Positions 6,538 to 6,542 of a stretch of 6,542 bases of DNA are shown here, piece after piece (position 1 is the stretch's first letter; every line of letters starts with the position of its first letter). Under the pieces are notes generated by a model. It saw only the letters and a list, made by a program, of their open reading frames with translations. It searched no databases and was not told where the DNA came from. The position numbers were made by a program, and so were the translations under genes. This stretch comes from an uncultured Porphyromonadaceae bacterium (GTDB lineage Bacteria > Bacteroidota > Bacteroidia > Bacteroidales > Muribaculaceae): NCBI GenBank assembly GCA_947177595.1, contig CAMWUZ010000094.1:1-6542 (forward strand), written 5' to 3'.

Positions 6538-6542
6538 ATGAA
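6538..6542 (+). other. Possible start codon of a further gene cut by the window edge
   Basis: ATGAA occurs at the last five bases, 53 bases after the preceding stop and with no terminator between. The spacer is AT-rich, as before other starts here. Only one full codon is visible, so nothing can be said about the product, and it may not be a gene at all. Confidence 0.3.

Overview
The window looks like chromosomal DNA of a member of the Bacteroidales, most likely a gut commensal; Muribaculaceae or Bacteroidaceae-like is my guess. The evidence is the promoter type (a TTTGC box about 20 bases before a TAnnTTTG box, seen before three transcription units, with a partial match before a fourth), the lack of Shine-Dalgarno sequences before the starts, and the protein families present.

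Layout, all on the + strand. (1) 1-2675: C-terminal half of a very large alpha-2-macroglobulin family protein; its 5' part lies outside the window. (2) 2676-2924: an AT-rich intergenic region holding two promoters with an intrinsic terminator between them. The first promoter (2751-2782) has two GTTAAA boxes one helical turn apart upstream of it, and would produce only a ~65-nt RNA ending at the terminator (2821-2853). The second promoter (2871-2901) serves the next gene. (3) 2925-3389: bcp, a thiol peroxidase. (4) 3390-3512: intergenic region with a clear promoter and a small hairpin near the predicted 5' end of the mRNA. (5) 3513-4850: glutamate dehydrogenase (gdhA), followed by a strong terminator (4873-4906). 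(6) 4955-6484: an exported TlpA/ResA-like thioredoxin-fold protein with an N-terminal DUF4369-like domain and a C-terminal extension. (7) 6485-6542: a short spacer ending in a possible start codon for a further gene.

The genes appear to be separate transcription units and not one pathway. Bcp detoxifies hydroperoxides in the cytoplasm, GdhA links ammonia to central carbon, and the macroglobulin and TlpA-like proteins act in the cell envelope. None of the protein-coding genes is an obviously new system. The most interesting element is the self-contained promoter-plus-terminator unit at about 2721-2853, which reads as a small non-coding RNA gene. The second most interesting is the macroglobulin, in which the thioester motif position is degenerate while a bait-like acidic linker is kept.
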